Of a stretch of DNA of 64,000 bases, positions 39,761-49,202 are shown piece by piece; the first letter of the stretch is position 1; every line of letters starts with the position of its first letter. Made by a program: the position numbers and the translations under genes. This DNA is from Carnobacterium inhibens subsp. inhibens DSM 13024 (GTDB lineage: Bacteria; Bacillota; Bacilli; Lactobacillales; Carnobacteriaceae): assembly GCF_000746825.1 (NCBI RefSeq), contig NZ_JQIV01000006.1:1974501-2038500 (forward strand), read 5' to 3'. The notes under the pieces are model-generated. The model worked only from the letters and a program-made list of their open reading frames with translations. It made no database searches and was not told the DNA's origin.

Positions 39761-40741
39761 ATGATTCTGTTTGAAAATGTTTCTAAAGAATATGAAAAAG
39801 GAAAAGCGGTTGTTTCAGAACTGGATTTGGAAATAAAGGATGGCGAGTTTTTTGTGCTGATTGGACCAAGCGGCAGCGGAAAGACAACCACACTAAAAAT
39901 GATCAATCGATTGATTCCATTGACTGAAGGGTTTATTCGAATAAACGACAAACCAATTAGCGATTACAATTTGCAAGAGTTACGATGGAATATTGGGTAT
40001 GTGCTCCAACAAATTGCTTTATTTCCTAATATGACAGTTGAAGAAAATATTACGGTCGTACCGGAAATGAAGAAGTGGTCTAAAGCTGAAATGCAACAAA
40101 GAGTCACAGAGTTGCTTGCCAGTGTCGGTTTAGATCCAGATACTTATCGCAACCGTAAAACAGCTGAATTATCAGGTGGAGAGCAACAAAGAGTCGGAGT
40201 AGTACGGGCGTTAGCAGCCAACCCTGACATTATTTTAATGGATGAGCCTTTTAGTGCGTTGGATCCGATCAGTAAAAGTAATTTACAGCGAGATGTGGCC
40301 AAATTACAAAAAAAATTAAATAAGACGATTGTTTTTGTCACACATGATATGCAAGAAGCTTTAGCTTTGGGAGACCGTATCTGCTTGATGAACAAAGGGA
40401 AAATCGAACAAATAGGAACTCCGGATGAAATCCGAAGCCATCCTAAAAATGATTTTGTTCGCAACTTTTTACAAACAGGTACGATCGCTCTTAAAGAAGA
40501 CCAAACAATCCAACAGGTGATAGCAGCTGGACTATTCGAACCGCTTGAAGTAACTGATGAAATTGGATTTTACTTAGTTCCTGAAGATACTATTGATGCC
40601 TTGATCGTTGCTTTAGCTGAAAAAGAATTTGTCATCATCAAAGGAAATGAAGAAAATGTGATCGGTAGAATTACGAAGCAACAGTTACTGACCTATTTGG
40701 CTCAAGAAATTTCTGTCGAACAAGAAAGTGTGGTGAAATAG
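39761..40741 (+). CDS. ABC transporter ATP-binding protein, OpuC/EgtV type
   Basis: The 326-residue ATPase has Walker A GPSGSGKTT, the signature LSGGEQQRVG, Walker B ILMDEPFSALD and the H-loop VTHD. A C-terminal region of about 85 residues is a single degenerate CBS-like part, shorter than the two CBS domains of OpuCA. The next gene starts one base after its stop. Together they form a two-protein osmoprotectant-type importer. The small size fits the group that includes pneumococcal EgtV and listerial BilEA. Confidence 0.88.
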   Translation: MILFENVSKEYEKGKAVVSELDLEIKDGEFFVLIGPSGSGKTTTLKMINRLIPLTEGFIRINDKPISDYNLQELRWNIGYVLQQIALFPNMTVEENITVVPEMKKWSKAEMQQRVTELLASVGLDPDTYRNRKTAELSGGEQQRVGVVRALAANPDIILMDEPFSALDPISKSNLQRDVAKLQKKLNKTIVFVTHDMQEALALGDRICLMNKGKIEQIGTPDEIRSHPKNDFVRNFLQTGTIALKEDQTIQQVIAAGLFEPLEVTDEIGFYLVPEDTIDALIVALAEKEFVIIKGNEENVIGRITKQQLLTYLAQEISVEQESVVK

Positions 40742-40742
40742 A

Positions 40743-42260
40743 ATGAGTGCATTTATTGCCACTTTACAAGAACGTAAAGGTGAATTATTAACGGCCTTGA
40801 TCGAACACATGCAATTATCGTTTATTTCATTGTTTATAGCGGTTATTATAGCGATTCCATTAGCAATTTACTTAACCAGACATAAAAAACTGGCAGCCGT
40901 CATGATCCAAATCACCTCAATATTTCAAACTATCCCATCTCTTGCTCTTTTAGGATTGATGATTCCATTAGTAGGAATAGGTTCTGTGCCGGCCGTTATA
41001 GCATTAGTGATTTATGCCTTACTGCCTATTCTAAGAAATGCCTACACAGGATTAAATGAAATTGACCCTTCACTAAACGAAGCGGCGGATGCAATGGGGA
41101 TGAGTCGTTGGAGGAAACTAATCAAAGTTCAGATTCCAATCGCTATGCCAATCATTATGGCTGGGATTCGCAATGCCATGGTGTTGATCATTGGAACCGG
41201 AACGATTGCGGCTCTAATTGGTGCGGGTGGTTTAGGAAGTCTTATTTTATTAGGGATCGATCGTGGAAACAATCATTTGATTTTATTAGGTGCTATTCCA
41301 GCGGCCTTATTAGCTATTTTATTTGATTATCTTCTAAGCTTATTTGAAAAAATCTCGTTTAAGAAAACGGTTATCACATTAGGGATTCTTAGTGTACTTA
41401 TTTTAGGTTTGTTGATTGCTCCATTATTGACAAAAGACAAAGAAGAACTGATTATAGCTGGTAAATTAGGCGCAGAACCTGAAATTATTATGAATATGTA
41501 CAAATATTTGATTGAAGACCAAACGGATGTAGAGGTTACTCTAGAACCTAATATGGGGAAAACAACATTTGTATTTAACGCATTAGAATCAGGCGATATC
41601 GATGTTTATACAGAGTATACCGGAACGATCTTAGCTACTTTTTTAAATGAAGAAATTACATCTTCAGATGAACAAGAAGTTTTCCAACAAGCAAAAGAAG
41701 GGTTAGCTGAACAATATGATATGTCTTTATTAGAACCTATGGCATTCAATAATACGTATACGCTTGCGGTCACGAAAGAACTAGCAGAAGAGTATCAACT
41801 TGAAACCATATCTGATTTAATTCCTATTGCGGATGAGATCAAAGCTGGTTTTACATTAGAATTTTCTGATCGTCAAGATGGTTACTTAGGGATTCAAGAT
41901 TTATACGGCCTAACTTTTGGGGAAGTCCAAACAATGGAACCTAAACTCCGTTATACAGCGATTGAAACAGGAGACATCAATTTAGTAGATGCGTATTCAA
42001 CCGATAGTGAACTTGCTCAGTATGACTTGGTTGTTTTGGAAGACGATCGCGGTTTGTTTCCACCTTACCAAGGAGCTCCATTGATGTTGAACGAGACAAT
42101 AGAGGATTTTCCAGAAGTTGAAAACAGTTTAAATCAGCTATCTGGTAAAATTACAGATGCTGAAATGCGAGAAATGAATTTTGCAGTTAATGTGACGGGG
42201 AAAAGTGCAAGTGAAGTGGCACAGCAATTCTTAACTGAAAATGGTTTGCTAGCCGAATAA
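40743..42260 (+). CDS. Fused permease and substrate-binding protein, OpuC/EgtU type
   Basis: The 505-residue fusion has an N-terminal ABC permease domain (about 1-205, with the EAA-type loop NEAADAMGMSRWRKLIKVQIP). One more membrane segment follows (about 210-230), then a C-terminal extracellular binding domain of the ProX/OpuC class (about 233-505). The same architecture is found in pneumococcal EgtU, shown to import ergothioneine, and in listerial BilEB. Betaine, choline or carnitine are alternatives. The substrate cannot be fixed by eye. Confidence 0.88.
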   Translation: MSAFIATLQERKGELLTALIEHMQLSFISLFIAVIIAIPLAIYLTRHKKLAAVMIQITSIFQTIPSLALLGLMIPLVGIGSVPAVIALVIYALLPILRNAYTGLNEIDPSLNEAADAMGMSRWRKLIKVQIPIAMPIIMAGIRNAMVLIIGTGTIAALIGAGGLGSLILLGIDRGNNHLILLGAIPAALLAILFDYLLSLFEKISFKKTVITLGILSVLILGLLIAPLLTKDKEELIIAGKLGAEPEIIMNMYKYLIEDQTDVEVTLEPNMGKTTFVFNALESGDIDVYTEYTGTILATFLNEEITSSDEQEVFQQAKEGLAEQYDMSLLEPMAFNNTYTLAVTKELAEEYQLETISDLIPIADEIKAGFTLEFSDRQDGYLGIQDLYGLTFGEVQTMEPKLRYTAIETGDINLVDAYSTDSELAQYDLVVLEDDRGLFPPYQGAPLMLNETIEDFPEVENSLNQLSGKITDAEMREMNFAVNVTGKSASEVAQQFLTENGLLAE

Positions 42261-42310
42261 AAATAGGAGTGAACGAATCATTTAAACAAGATGCAATAAA
42301 GGAGAATAGT

Positions 42311-43138
42311 ATGAAAATTGGGGTGCTATCAGATTTACACATTGATACCAATAGAAAGAAACTAAAAGAAAATGAAACCTATGCAGAAATACTCATAAAG
42401 CAGATCAAGCATCAAAAAATTGACGTGTTATTGCTAGCCGGGGATATCAGTAGTGATTACTTAGAATCGCAAAAGTTCTTAGATGAGGTAACGCAAAAAA
42501 GCGGTATTCCTATTCTATTTGTTCCAGGCAATCATGATTTCTGGTCAATAAAAAATGGTGAGACTGACACTAAAAAAATCTATCAATTCTTTAAAAATCA
42601 GCCAAACAATTTAGTGGATCAACCCTATATTCTAAATGATGACTGGGCCATTGTAGGAAATCCCGGATGGTATGATTATGGGTATGGAGACCAAAGCAAA
42701 TATACTGAAGAAGAGTTTAATGAAATGAAATTAAGATTTGGCATGTGGCAAGATAAGCGCTATGTTCATTGGGGAAAAGAAAATAAACAGGTGGCTCAGT
42801 GGATGCTGGGTCAGTTAGAGTCAGACCTTCAGTCCGTTGGAGAGAGAAAAATTATCTTGATGACGCATGTGGTCACCCATCCTAGATTTGTGGTTCCGTT
42901 GCCGCATAAAATTTATGATTATTTTAATGCTTTTCTAGGAAGCTCTTCTTATGAAAAGCTCTACCAAAAATACCCGATAGCTTACAGCGTTATGGGACAT
43001 GTTCATTTCAGAAAAACGTTAGTCGATAACCAAATCAATTACATTTGTGCTTGCTTAGGAGGATCAAAACATTGGTTGACCAAAGATCCAGAAGCAGAAA
43101 TCGTAAATGCACTTCTTACGTTTCATTTGCCAGAATAA
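42311..43138 (+). CDS. Metallophosphoesterase
   Basis: The 275-residue calcineurin-like protein has LSDLHID, LLAGDIS, PGNHDFW, THVVTHP and MGHVHF, the five blocks binding two metals. ATG at 42311 follows AAAGGAGA at 42297-42304. It is 50 bases after the ABC permease gene and probably shares its transcript. The substrate is unknown. Confidence 0.85.
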   Translation: MKIGVLSDLHIDTNRKKLKENETYAEILIKQIKHQKIDVLLLAGDISSDYLESQKFLDEVTQKSGIPILFVPGNHDFWSIKNGETDTKKIYQFFKNQPNNLVDQPYILNDDWAIVGNPGWYDYGYGDQSKYTEEEFNEMKLRFGMWQDKRYVHWGKENKQVAQWMLGQLESDLQSVGERKIILMTHVVTHPRFVVPLPHKIYDYFNAFLGSSSYEKLYQKYPIAYSVMGHVHFRKTLVDNQINYICACLGGSKHWLTKDPEAEIVNALLTFHLPE

Positions 43139-43187
43139 AAAAGATAGGCGAAAAGGATAAAAACCTTTTGCCTATCTTTTTTTATTG
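43137..43187 (+). terminator. Terminator after the metallophosphoesterase gene
   Basis: AAAAAGATAGGCGAAAAGG pairs with CCTTTTGCCTATCTTTTT around ATAAAAA, and T residues follow. Confidence 0.92.
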
Positions 43188-43282
43188 TACATGCTCTTAC
43201 CTATATTTAAGAGTGAGTTGGTTAGCCTCTTATGTTTATGGTAAAATAACTAAGTAAAGTGGAACGAGAGAGGAAGAAATAA

Positions 43283-45460
43283 ATGACTGAAACAAATGAA
43301 ACGATTGTCTTAGACTTATTAAAAAACGAATTGAAAAGTTACTCTAAAAAGCAATTAACAACTGTGTTAGATTTATTAGCTGAAGGGAATACAGTCCCTT
43401 TTATAGCTCGTTACCGAAAAGAAATGACGGGGACGTTGGATGAAGTTCAAATACGCGAAATAGAAGAGCGTCATAGTTATTTGACTAATCTAGAAAAACG
43501 TAAAAATGACGTGTTAAGAAGCATTGAAGACCAAGGGAAGTTAACACCTGAACTTGAAGGGAAAATCAAAAAAGCAGCAAAAATGCAATTAGTGGAAGAT
43601 CTGTATCGTCCATTTAAACAAAAACGTCGTACAAAAGCAACGATAGCAAAAGAAAGCGGCTTGGAACCCTTAGCGCAATGGTTGCTGACTTTTCCAACAG
43701 AAGACATACTTGCTGAAGCAGAGAAGTATGTGAGTGACGAAAATCAAGTTGCAACAAGTGCAGATGCATTAGCTGGTGCTCATGAAATTCTTGCTGAACT
43801 TATCGGAGACGAACCAAAATACCGTACGTGGATCCGCGAGTACAGTTCTAAAAACGGAGCGATTACAGCTAAAGTCAAAAATGCTGATAAAGATGAAAAA
43901 GGGACTTTTGAGATGTATTACGACTATAGTGAACCCTTGTCAAAAGTTGCCTCACACCGTATTTTGGCTATGAATCGCGGCGAAAAAGAAGATATTTTGA
44001 AAGTTTCTTTTGATCTGGATGAAAGAAGGATCCATGATTATTTAGAAAAGCAATTGATTGAACAACCGCAATCAACAGCTGCTCCTTTTATAACAGCAGC
44101 ATATGAAGACAGCTACAAACGGTTTATCGGACCATCGATCGAACGTGAGATCCGTGCCGAATTAACGGAAACAGCTGGAGAACAAGCCATTCATATTTTT
44201 GGTGAAAATTTACGTAATTTATTATTGCAAGCTCCTTTAAAAGGTAAAATTGTTTTAGGCTTAGATCCAGCTTATCGTACAGGTTGTAAGTTAGCGGTCA
44301 TTGACCCTACAGGGAAAGTATTAGCTATTGATGTGATCTATCCGCATAAACCAGCAGGTGCAGCTGCACGTGCTGAAGCAGCTGATAAATTCAAACAGTT
44401 GGTTGAGTCTTATGAAGTTGAAATGATCGCGATAGGAAATGGAACAGCTAGTCGTGAATCTGAAACATTCGTTGCTGAAAACTTAAAAGAACTAGATCGA
44501 CAAGTCTTTTATGTCATTGTCAATGAAGCAGGGGCATCCGTTTATTCAGCAAGTAAAACGGCTAGAGAAGAATTTCCGGATTTACAGGTTGAACAAAGAA
44601 GTGCAGTTAGTATCGCTCGACGATTGCAAGATCCATTAGCCGAACTTGTAAAAATCGACCCTAAATCAGTTGGTGTAGGTCAATATCAACACGATGTTTC
44701 TCAAAAACGCTTAGAAGAACGCCTTGATTTTGTAGTAGAAACGGCGGTTAACCAAGTGGGTGTCAATGTGAACACTGCAAGTGCACCTTTATTGCAGCAT
44801 GTTGCCGGTCTAAATAAAACAACAGCAACGAATGTCGTAGCTTACCGTGAAGAAAATGGCCGATTTGCAAGTCGTGCTCAATTGAAAAAAGTTTCTCGTT
44901 TAGGCCCTAAAGCGTATGAACAAGCGGTTGGATTCTTACGGATCATCGATGGGAAAAATGTATTGGACAATACAGGTATTCATCCTGAAACGTATAAAGA
45001 AGCTAAAGAAATTCTTGAATTAGCTGAACTTTCATTGGCGAAAGTTGGCAGTATGGAAGCCAAGAAGGCGTTAGAAAAATTAGATTTAGCGCTGCTGGCA
45101 GAACAAGTTGGCTTAGGAAAAGAAACCGTAAAAGATATGGTGCAAGCTTTATCACAACCTGGTCGCGATTTGCGAGATGAATTGTCTGCTCCATTGTTAC
45201 GCACAGATGTCTTAAGTATGGAAGACTTAGTGCCAGGTATGGAATTAGAAGGAACCGTTAGAAACGTAGTCGATTTTGGTGCATTTGTGGATATAGGGGT
45301 CAAACAAGATGGAATGGTCCATATCTCTAAATTAAGCAAAGGTTATATCCAACATCCGACAAATGTCGTTTCAGTTGGAGATGTCGTGACCGTTTGGGTC
45401 GATGATGTAGATTTGAAAAAAGGGCGCATTGCGTTAACGATGTTAAAACCAAAAGAATAA
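43283..45460 (+). CDS. tex: Tex family S1 RNA-binding protein
   Basis: The 725-residue protein is full length for Tex. It has an N-terminal helical domain, a YqgF/RNase H-like domain around residues 325-450 (GLDPAYRTGCKLAVID), helix-hairpin-helix repeats (about 490-560, LNKTTATNVVAYREENGRF) and a C-terminal S1 domain (about 645-720, GTVRNVVDFGAFVDIG). Tex proteins bind nucleic acid and affect transcription and toxin expression in some species. An extended -10 TGGTAAAAT lies at about 43237-43245. sprT follows, as in several Firmicutes. Confidence 0.95.
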   Translation: MTETNETIVLDLLKNELKSYSKKQLTTVLDLLAEGNTVPFIARYRKEMTGTLDEVQIREIEERHSYLTNLEKRKNDVLRSIEDQGKLTPELEGKIKKAAKMQLVEDLYRPFKQKRRTKATIAKESGLEPLAQWLLTFPTEDILAEAEKYVSDENQVATSADALAGAHEILAELIGDEPKYRTWIREYSSKNGAITAKVKNADKDEKGTFEMYYDYSEPLSKVASHRILAMNRGEKEDILKVSFDLDERRIHDYLEKQLIEQPQSTAAPFITAAYEDSYKRFIGPSIEREIRAELTETAGEQAIHIFGENLRNLLLQAPLKGKIVLGLDPAYRTGCKLAVIDPTGKVLAIDVIYPHKPAGAAARAEAADKFKQLVESYEVEMIAIGNGTASRESETFVAENLKELDRQVFYVIVNEAGASVYSASKTAREEFPDLQVEQRSAVSIARRLQDPLAELVKIDPKSVGVGQYQHDVSQKRLEERLDFVVETAVNQVGVNVNTASAPLLQHVAGLNKTTATNVVAYREENGRFASRAQLKKVSRLGPKAYEQAVGFLRIIDGKNVLDNTGIHPETYKEAKEILELAELSLAKVGSMEAKKALEKLDLALLAEQVGLGKETVKDMVQALSQPGRDLRDELSAPLLRTDVLSMEDLVPGMELEGTVRNVVDFGAFVDIGVKQDGMVHISKLSKGYIQHPTNVVSVGDVVTVWVDDVDLKKGRIALTMLKPKE

Positions 45461-45470
45461 AAAAATACGA

Positions 45471-45518
45471 AAAAAGTGAAGAATTCGGGACATTTTCCCA
45501 AACTCTTCGCTTTTTGTT
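45471..45518 (+). terminator. Terminator after tex
   Basis: AAAAAGTGAAGA pairs with TCTTCGCTTTTT, with an inner GGGA/TCCC hairpin. Confidence 0.85.
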
Positions 45519-45531
45519 TAATGTCTTTTAG

Positions 45532-45560
45532 TTGTCGAATAGTTTGTAAACTTGTAAAAT
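45532..45560 (+). promoter_or_regulatory. Promoter of the sprT-like operon
   Basis: TTGTCG at 45532-45537 and TAAAAT at 45555-45560 with 17-base spacing. Confidence 0.6.
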
Positions 45561-45625
45561 AAGCTATAAGTTAATCTAAGGAAAAGTAAAAAGGAAACGG
45601 ACTTACTAAAAAAGGAAGAACAAAA

Positions 45626-46105
45626 ATGAATCAAGCAGAATTACAGCAATTGGTGCAAGAAACGTCATTAGCGTATTTTGGATTACCCTTCAAACACCAA
45701 GCCGTATTTAATCGTCGTTTGCGGACTACTGGAGGGCGTTATCATTTAACGTCCCATAATTTAGATTTTAATCCACTCATTCTAGAGACTTTTGGATCAG
45801 AAGAATTTTTAGGCGTTATCAAACATGAGCTTTGTCACTATCATTTGCATTTAACGAACCAAGGGTTTCAGCACAAAGATAAGGAATTTAAACAATTATT
45901 AAAAGAAGTTGGCGGATCAAGATTTGTAAAGTCGTTAAGTAAATCTAAACCAGCTAAGAGCTTAGTGCTTTACCAATGCCAAGGATGTTCTCAGTTGATT
46001 TATCGGCAGCGCAGAGTCAATACCGAAAAGTATGTGTGTGGTCAGTGTAAAGGAAAGTTGATGTACATTGGGATAAGGAACGAAACAGTGAACCTTAAGG
46101 GGTGA
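45626..46105 (+). CDS. SprT-like family zinc metalloprotein
   Basis: The 159-residue protein has HELCH at 67-71 followed by a third histidine, the SprT zinc-protease motif. A C-terminal zinc ribbon has two CxxC pairs (CQGCSQ and CGQCKG). Eukaryotic relatives (SPRTN) cleave DNA-protein crosslinks; the bacterial role is not established. AAAGGAAG precedes the ATG. The stop is five bases before the next ORF, so translation may be coupled to the beta-helix protein. Confidence 0.9.
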   Translation: MNQAELQQLVQETSLAYFGLPFKHQAVFNRRLRTTGGRYHLTSHNLDFNPLILETFGSEEFLGVIKHELCHYHLHLTNQGFQHKDKEFKQLLKEVGGSRFVKSLSKSKPAKSLVLYQCQGCSQLIYRQRRVNTEKYVCGQCKGKLMYIGIRNETVNLKG

Positions 46106-46110
46106 AAATA

Positions 46111-47529
46111 ATGAATCAAGAACAAATGATCCGGCAAAAAATAGCATTTATCTTTCCATCTTATGCTAGTCCAATAAAAAAACAAAATGCTATTGATGAA
46201 ACAGAAAAAATATTTCGAACGTTAGCTGGCAAATTAGCCGAACAAAAAAAAGGCTGGTTGACAGTAAATGGATTTAGCAATAGGAAAACAGATTTTACAA
46301 CGGAACCGCCTGTTTTAGTCAGTAAAGAAGGGGAAATTTTTCCACTTTGGAAAATGGTATTGGACGTTGAAATGGATTGGCTGAAAAAGAACATAAAAAC
46401 GGTATCTGTGCTTGATTATGGTGCACTGGGAGATGGAAGAACAGATTGCACCTTAGCATTTAAAAAAGCTGTTTCTTCAGGTTACAGACGTGTGATTGTG
46501 CCCCCAGGTAACTATGTGGTAAAAGGAATCAGACTCCCTTCTCATACCGAACTGATCGGCAGCGGGCCGAATCAAACCGTTCTGACCTTGCATAAAAAAG
46601 CGCCTAAAAAAACACGATTGATCACCAACCAACACCATGTAAAAGGTAACCACCATATTCGAATTGAAGGAATGACTCTGGACTGGAATAGTGCTAGGCT
46701 GACCAGCACAGAAAAAACAGCGAGCGGCGGAACTTATTCCAGCGGCATTACTTTAGCCCAAGTTAAATATGGCATAGTTCGAAACGTGAACGTCATTGAT
46801 CCTGGATTGCACGGAATCGATGTCACATCTCCTATGTACAATTATTTTGGCGATGGTCTTAGAGCAAAAGGCGGCAGTCAATTTGTCTGGCTAGATGGCA
46901 TTGAGACGAGCGGATTTGGCGACGATGGCATAACGACGCATCACAGCGATCATATCTTTATCTCTAATTCTTATGCGCATCATCCCAGCGGCCGTGCTCA
47001 CAAAAAAGGTTATTCAAATTCTAATGGCATCGAAATAGATGATGGTTCACAACATGTTACTCTGGCAAATAACTTCACTGCTTTTTGCTTTGGCGGAATA
47101 GAAATAAAAGCGCATCAAACCAGTTCGGCAGCATCAGACGTACAAATCATTGGTCATTATTCCAGACAAGATAATCGTTCCTATAACTTTAGGCACATTG
47201 GTCATCATCAAGGAGAAGATGAGTATTCTGTTTCGGCATTTGGCATCCGAGCAACATTTCTTGCAGCAGACTGCCCTCAAAAAACGGATCTCTATGCAGC
47301 TTCAACGCCAAGAGCACTCGTTGTATCTGCTTATCAAAAAGTAGCCATCAATCATTTTTTTGCTTTAACAAAGATAGATGAATCTTCAGATAAAATTGCA
47401 TTATCTATTCAATACCGAGCGGGGGAAGTAGCTGTAAGACATATTGAACTGAAAAATTATGAGCGTTCAATCAAGCCGATTCGCATAGGAAAAGAAACTG
47501 GACGAGTCCAAATAGATCAATTGGAATAA
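46111..47529 (+). CDS. Right-handed beta-helix protein, pectate lyase 3/GH28-related
   Basis: The 472-residue protein has a 90-residue N-terminal helical part and then the pectate-lyase-3 opening VLDYGALGDGRTDCTLAFKK and a long beta-helix with repeating turns (GIDVTSP, GFGDDGITTHHSDHIFISNS, GIEIDDGSQHVTLANN). No signal peptide is present, which is odd for a polysaccharide-degrading fold. Tandem Asp residues (DDGITTHHSD) resemble GH28 catalytic clusters. AAGGGGTG at 46097-46104 precedes the ATG. It is in an operon with sprT. Substrate and role are unknown. Confidence 0.82.
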   Translation: MNQEQMIRQKIAFIFPSYASPIKKQNAIDETEKIFRTLAGKLAEQKKGWLTVNGFSNRKTDFTTEPPVLVSKEGEIFPLWKMVLDVEMDWLKKNIKTVSVLDYGALGDGRTDCTLAFKKAVSSGYRRVIVPPGNYVVKGIRLPSHTELIGSGPNQTVLTLHKKAPKKTRLITNQHHVKGNHHIRIEGMTLDWNSARLTSTEKTASGGTYSSGITLAQVKYGIVRNVNVIDPGLHGIDVTSPMYNYFGDGLRAKGGSQFVWLDGIETSGFGDDGITTHHSDHIFISNSYAHHPSGRAHKKGYSNSNGIEIDDGSQHVTLANNFTAFCFGGIEIKAHQTSSAASDVQIIGHYSRQDNRSYNFRHIGHHQGEDEYSVSAFGIRATFLAADCPQKTDLYAASTPRALVVSAYQKVAINHFFALTKIDESSDKIALSIQYRAGEVAVRHIELKNYERSIKPIRIGKETGRVQIDQLE

Positions 47530-47616
47530 TCGGCTAAGCACACCGATGAAACTACCCTATTTTTCATGGTTTTATGTTATGATTAACGGGAATAAATAAG
47601 AGATAGGGGAAGAGTA

Positions 47617-49083
47617 ATGAATACTATTTATCCAGATGACAGTTGGGCATTACACACTGATTTATACCAAATCAATATGATGAAAACGTATTGGGAGTTA
47701 GGAAAAGCAGACACTCATGCGGTTTTTGAATCGTATTACAGAAGTAATCCCTTTGACAGCGGCTATGCTATTTTCGCTGGTTTAGAGCGTGTTGTGCACT
47801 ACATTCAAAGTTTGAAGTTTACAAAAAGCGATATCGATTATTTGAGAAGTTTAGATACTTACCCGGAGGCATTTTTAGAATATCTGAAGAATTTTAAATT
47901 TAGAGGAACGATTCGTTCGATGGTAGAAGGGGAAGTGGTATTTGCTGGAGAACCCTTACTACAAGTTGAAGGGCCTTTAGCCGATTGTCAATTAGTTGAG
48001 ACAGCAATCTTGAACATACTTAATTACCAAACGCTTATCGCTACTAAGGCATCTGCAATCAAGGCAATCGTAAAAGATGAACCTGTCTTAGAGTTTGGAA
48101 CAAGGAGAGCTCAAGAGATGGATGCAGCTATTTGGGGAACAAGAGCAGCTTATATTGGCGGATGTGATGCAACCAGTAATACGCGTGCGGGCAAAATCTT
48201 TGGCATTCCGGTCAGCGGAACACATGCTCATTCATTAGTCCAAGTCTACCGAAATGATTACGATGCTTTCATGGCTTATGGAACAACGCATAAAGACTGT
48301 GTCTTTTTAGTAGATACTTATGACACATTAAAATCTGGTGTGCCTAATGCTATTCGAGTAGCAAAAGAACTTGGCAATAAGATTAACTTCCAAGGCGTTC
48401 GTATCGACAGCGGCGATATGGCTTACATTTCAAAACGTGTACGTCAACAGCTTGATGATGCAGGTTTCACTGAAGCCAAAATATATGCATCTAATGATTT
48501 AGATGATAAAACGATTTTAAACTTGAAAATGCAAGGTGCTAGAATCGATGTATGGGGCGTGGGAACAAAATTAATCACAGCTTACGACCAACCGGCTCTT
48601 GGAGCAGTGTATAAATTAGTTTCCATTGAAGATGAACAAGGAAACATGGTAGACACATTGAAGCTTTCCAGCAATGCTGAAAAAGTTTCAACACCAGGTA
48701 AAAAACAAGTTTGGCGCATCACCAAAAATGATGATGGGAAATCTGAAGGAGATTACATTACGCTCTGGGAAGAAAGACCCGATCAAAAAGAAGAATTGTT
48801 TATGTTTCATCCTGTGCACACGTATATCAATAAAACGGTCAAGAATTTTAGTGCTAGACCGCTCTTAAAAGAAATTTTTGTTGACGGTACTTTGGTTTAT
48901 GATTTGCCAAAATTACCAGAGATCAAAGCTTATGCAGAAATCAGTTTAGGTATGCTTTGGGAAGAATATAAGCGCAGTTTAAATCCTGAGGCTTATCCCG
49001 TCGATTTATCGCAAGCGGCTTATGACCATAAGATCAAATCGATTGAAAAAGTACGCGATGAAGTAAATAGTTTGGCTAAATAA
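47617..49083 (+). CDS. pncB: Nicotinate phosphoribosyltransferase
   Basis: PncB makes nicotinate mononucleotide from nicotinate and PRPP, the salvage entry to NAD. The 488-residue protein begins LHTDLYQINMMKTYWELGKAD, has EFGTRRAQEMDAAIWGTRAAY and SGTHAHSLV around the phospho-accepting histidine, and VRIDSGDMAYISK. AGGGGAAG precedes the ATG. nadE follows after a terminator, so the two last steps of NAD salvage are adjacent. No de novo NAD genes are seen in the window. Confidence 0.96.
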   Translation: MNTIYPDDSWALHTDLYQINMMKTYWELGKADTHAVFESYYRSNPFDSGYAIFAGLERVVHYIQSLKFTKSDIDYLRSLDTYPEAFLEYLKNFKFRGTIRSMVEGEVVFAGEPLLQVEGPLADCQLVETAILNILNYQTLIATKASAIKAIVKDEPVLEFGTRRAQEMDAAIWGTRAAYIGGCDATSNTRAGKIFGIPVSGTHAHSLVQVYRNDYDAFMAYGTTHKDCVFLVDTYDTLKSGVPNAIRVAKELGNKINFQGVRIDSGDMAYISKRVRQQLDDAGFTEAKIYASNDLDDKTILNLKMQGARIDVWGVGTKLITAYDQPALGAVYKLVSIEDEQGNMVDTLKLSSNAEKVSTPGKKQVWRITKNDDGKSEGDYITLWEERPDQKEELFMFHPVHTYINKTVKNFSARPLLKEIFVDGTLVYDLPKLPEIKAYAEISLGMLWEEYKRSLNPEAYPVDLSQAAYDHKIKSIEKVRDEVNSLAK

Positions 49084-49089
49084 GTAATC

Positions 49090-49121
49090 AAAAAAAGAAT
49101 CGAAGTTGGATTCTTTTTTTT
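49090..49121 (+). terminator. Terminator after pncB
   Basis: AAAAAAGAATC pairs with GATTCTTTTTT around GAAGTTG, with a T run. Confidence 0.9.
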
Positions 49122-49155
49122 GAAAACAGAATTATTAGAGCCCTAAAAAAAACTA

Positions 49156-49164
49156 TGCTATACT
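49156..49164 (+). promoter_or_regulatory. nadE promoter, extended -10
   Basis: TGCTATACT is an extended -10 at 49156-49164 with no clear -35, about 40 bases before nadE. Confidence 0.5.
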
Positions 49165-49202
49165 ACATTTAACCACTAAATGAAGAAAAGAGGATAAGAA
49201 AT

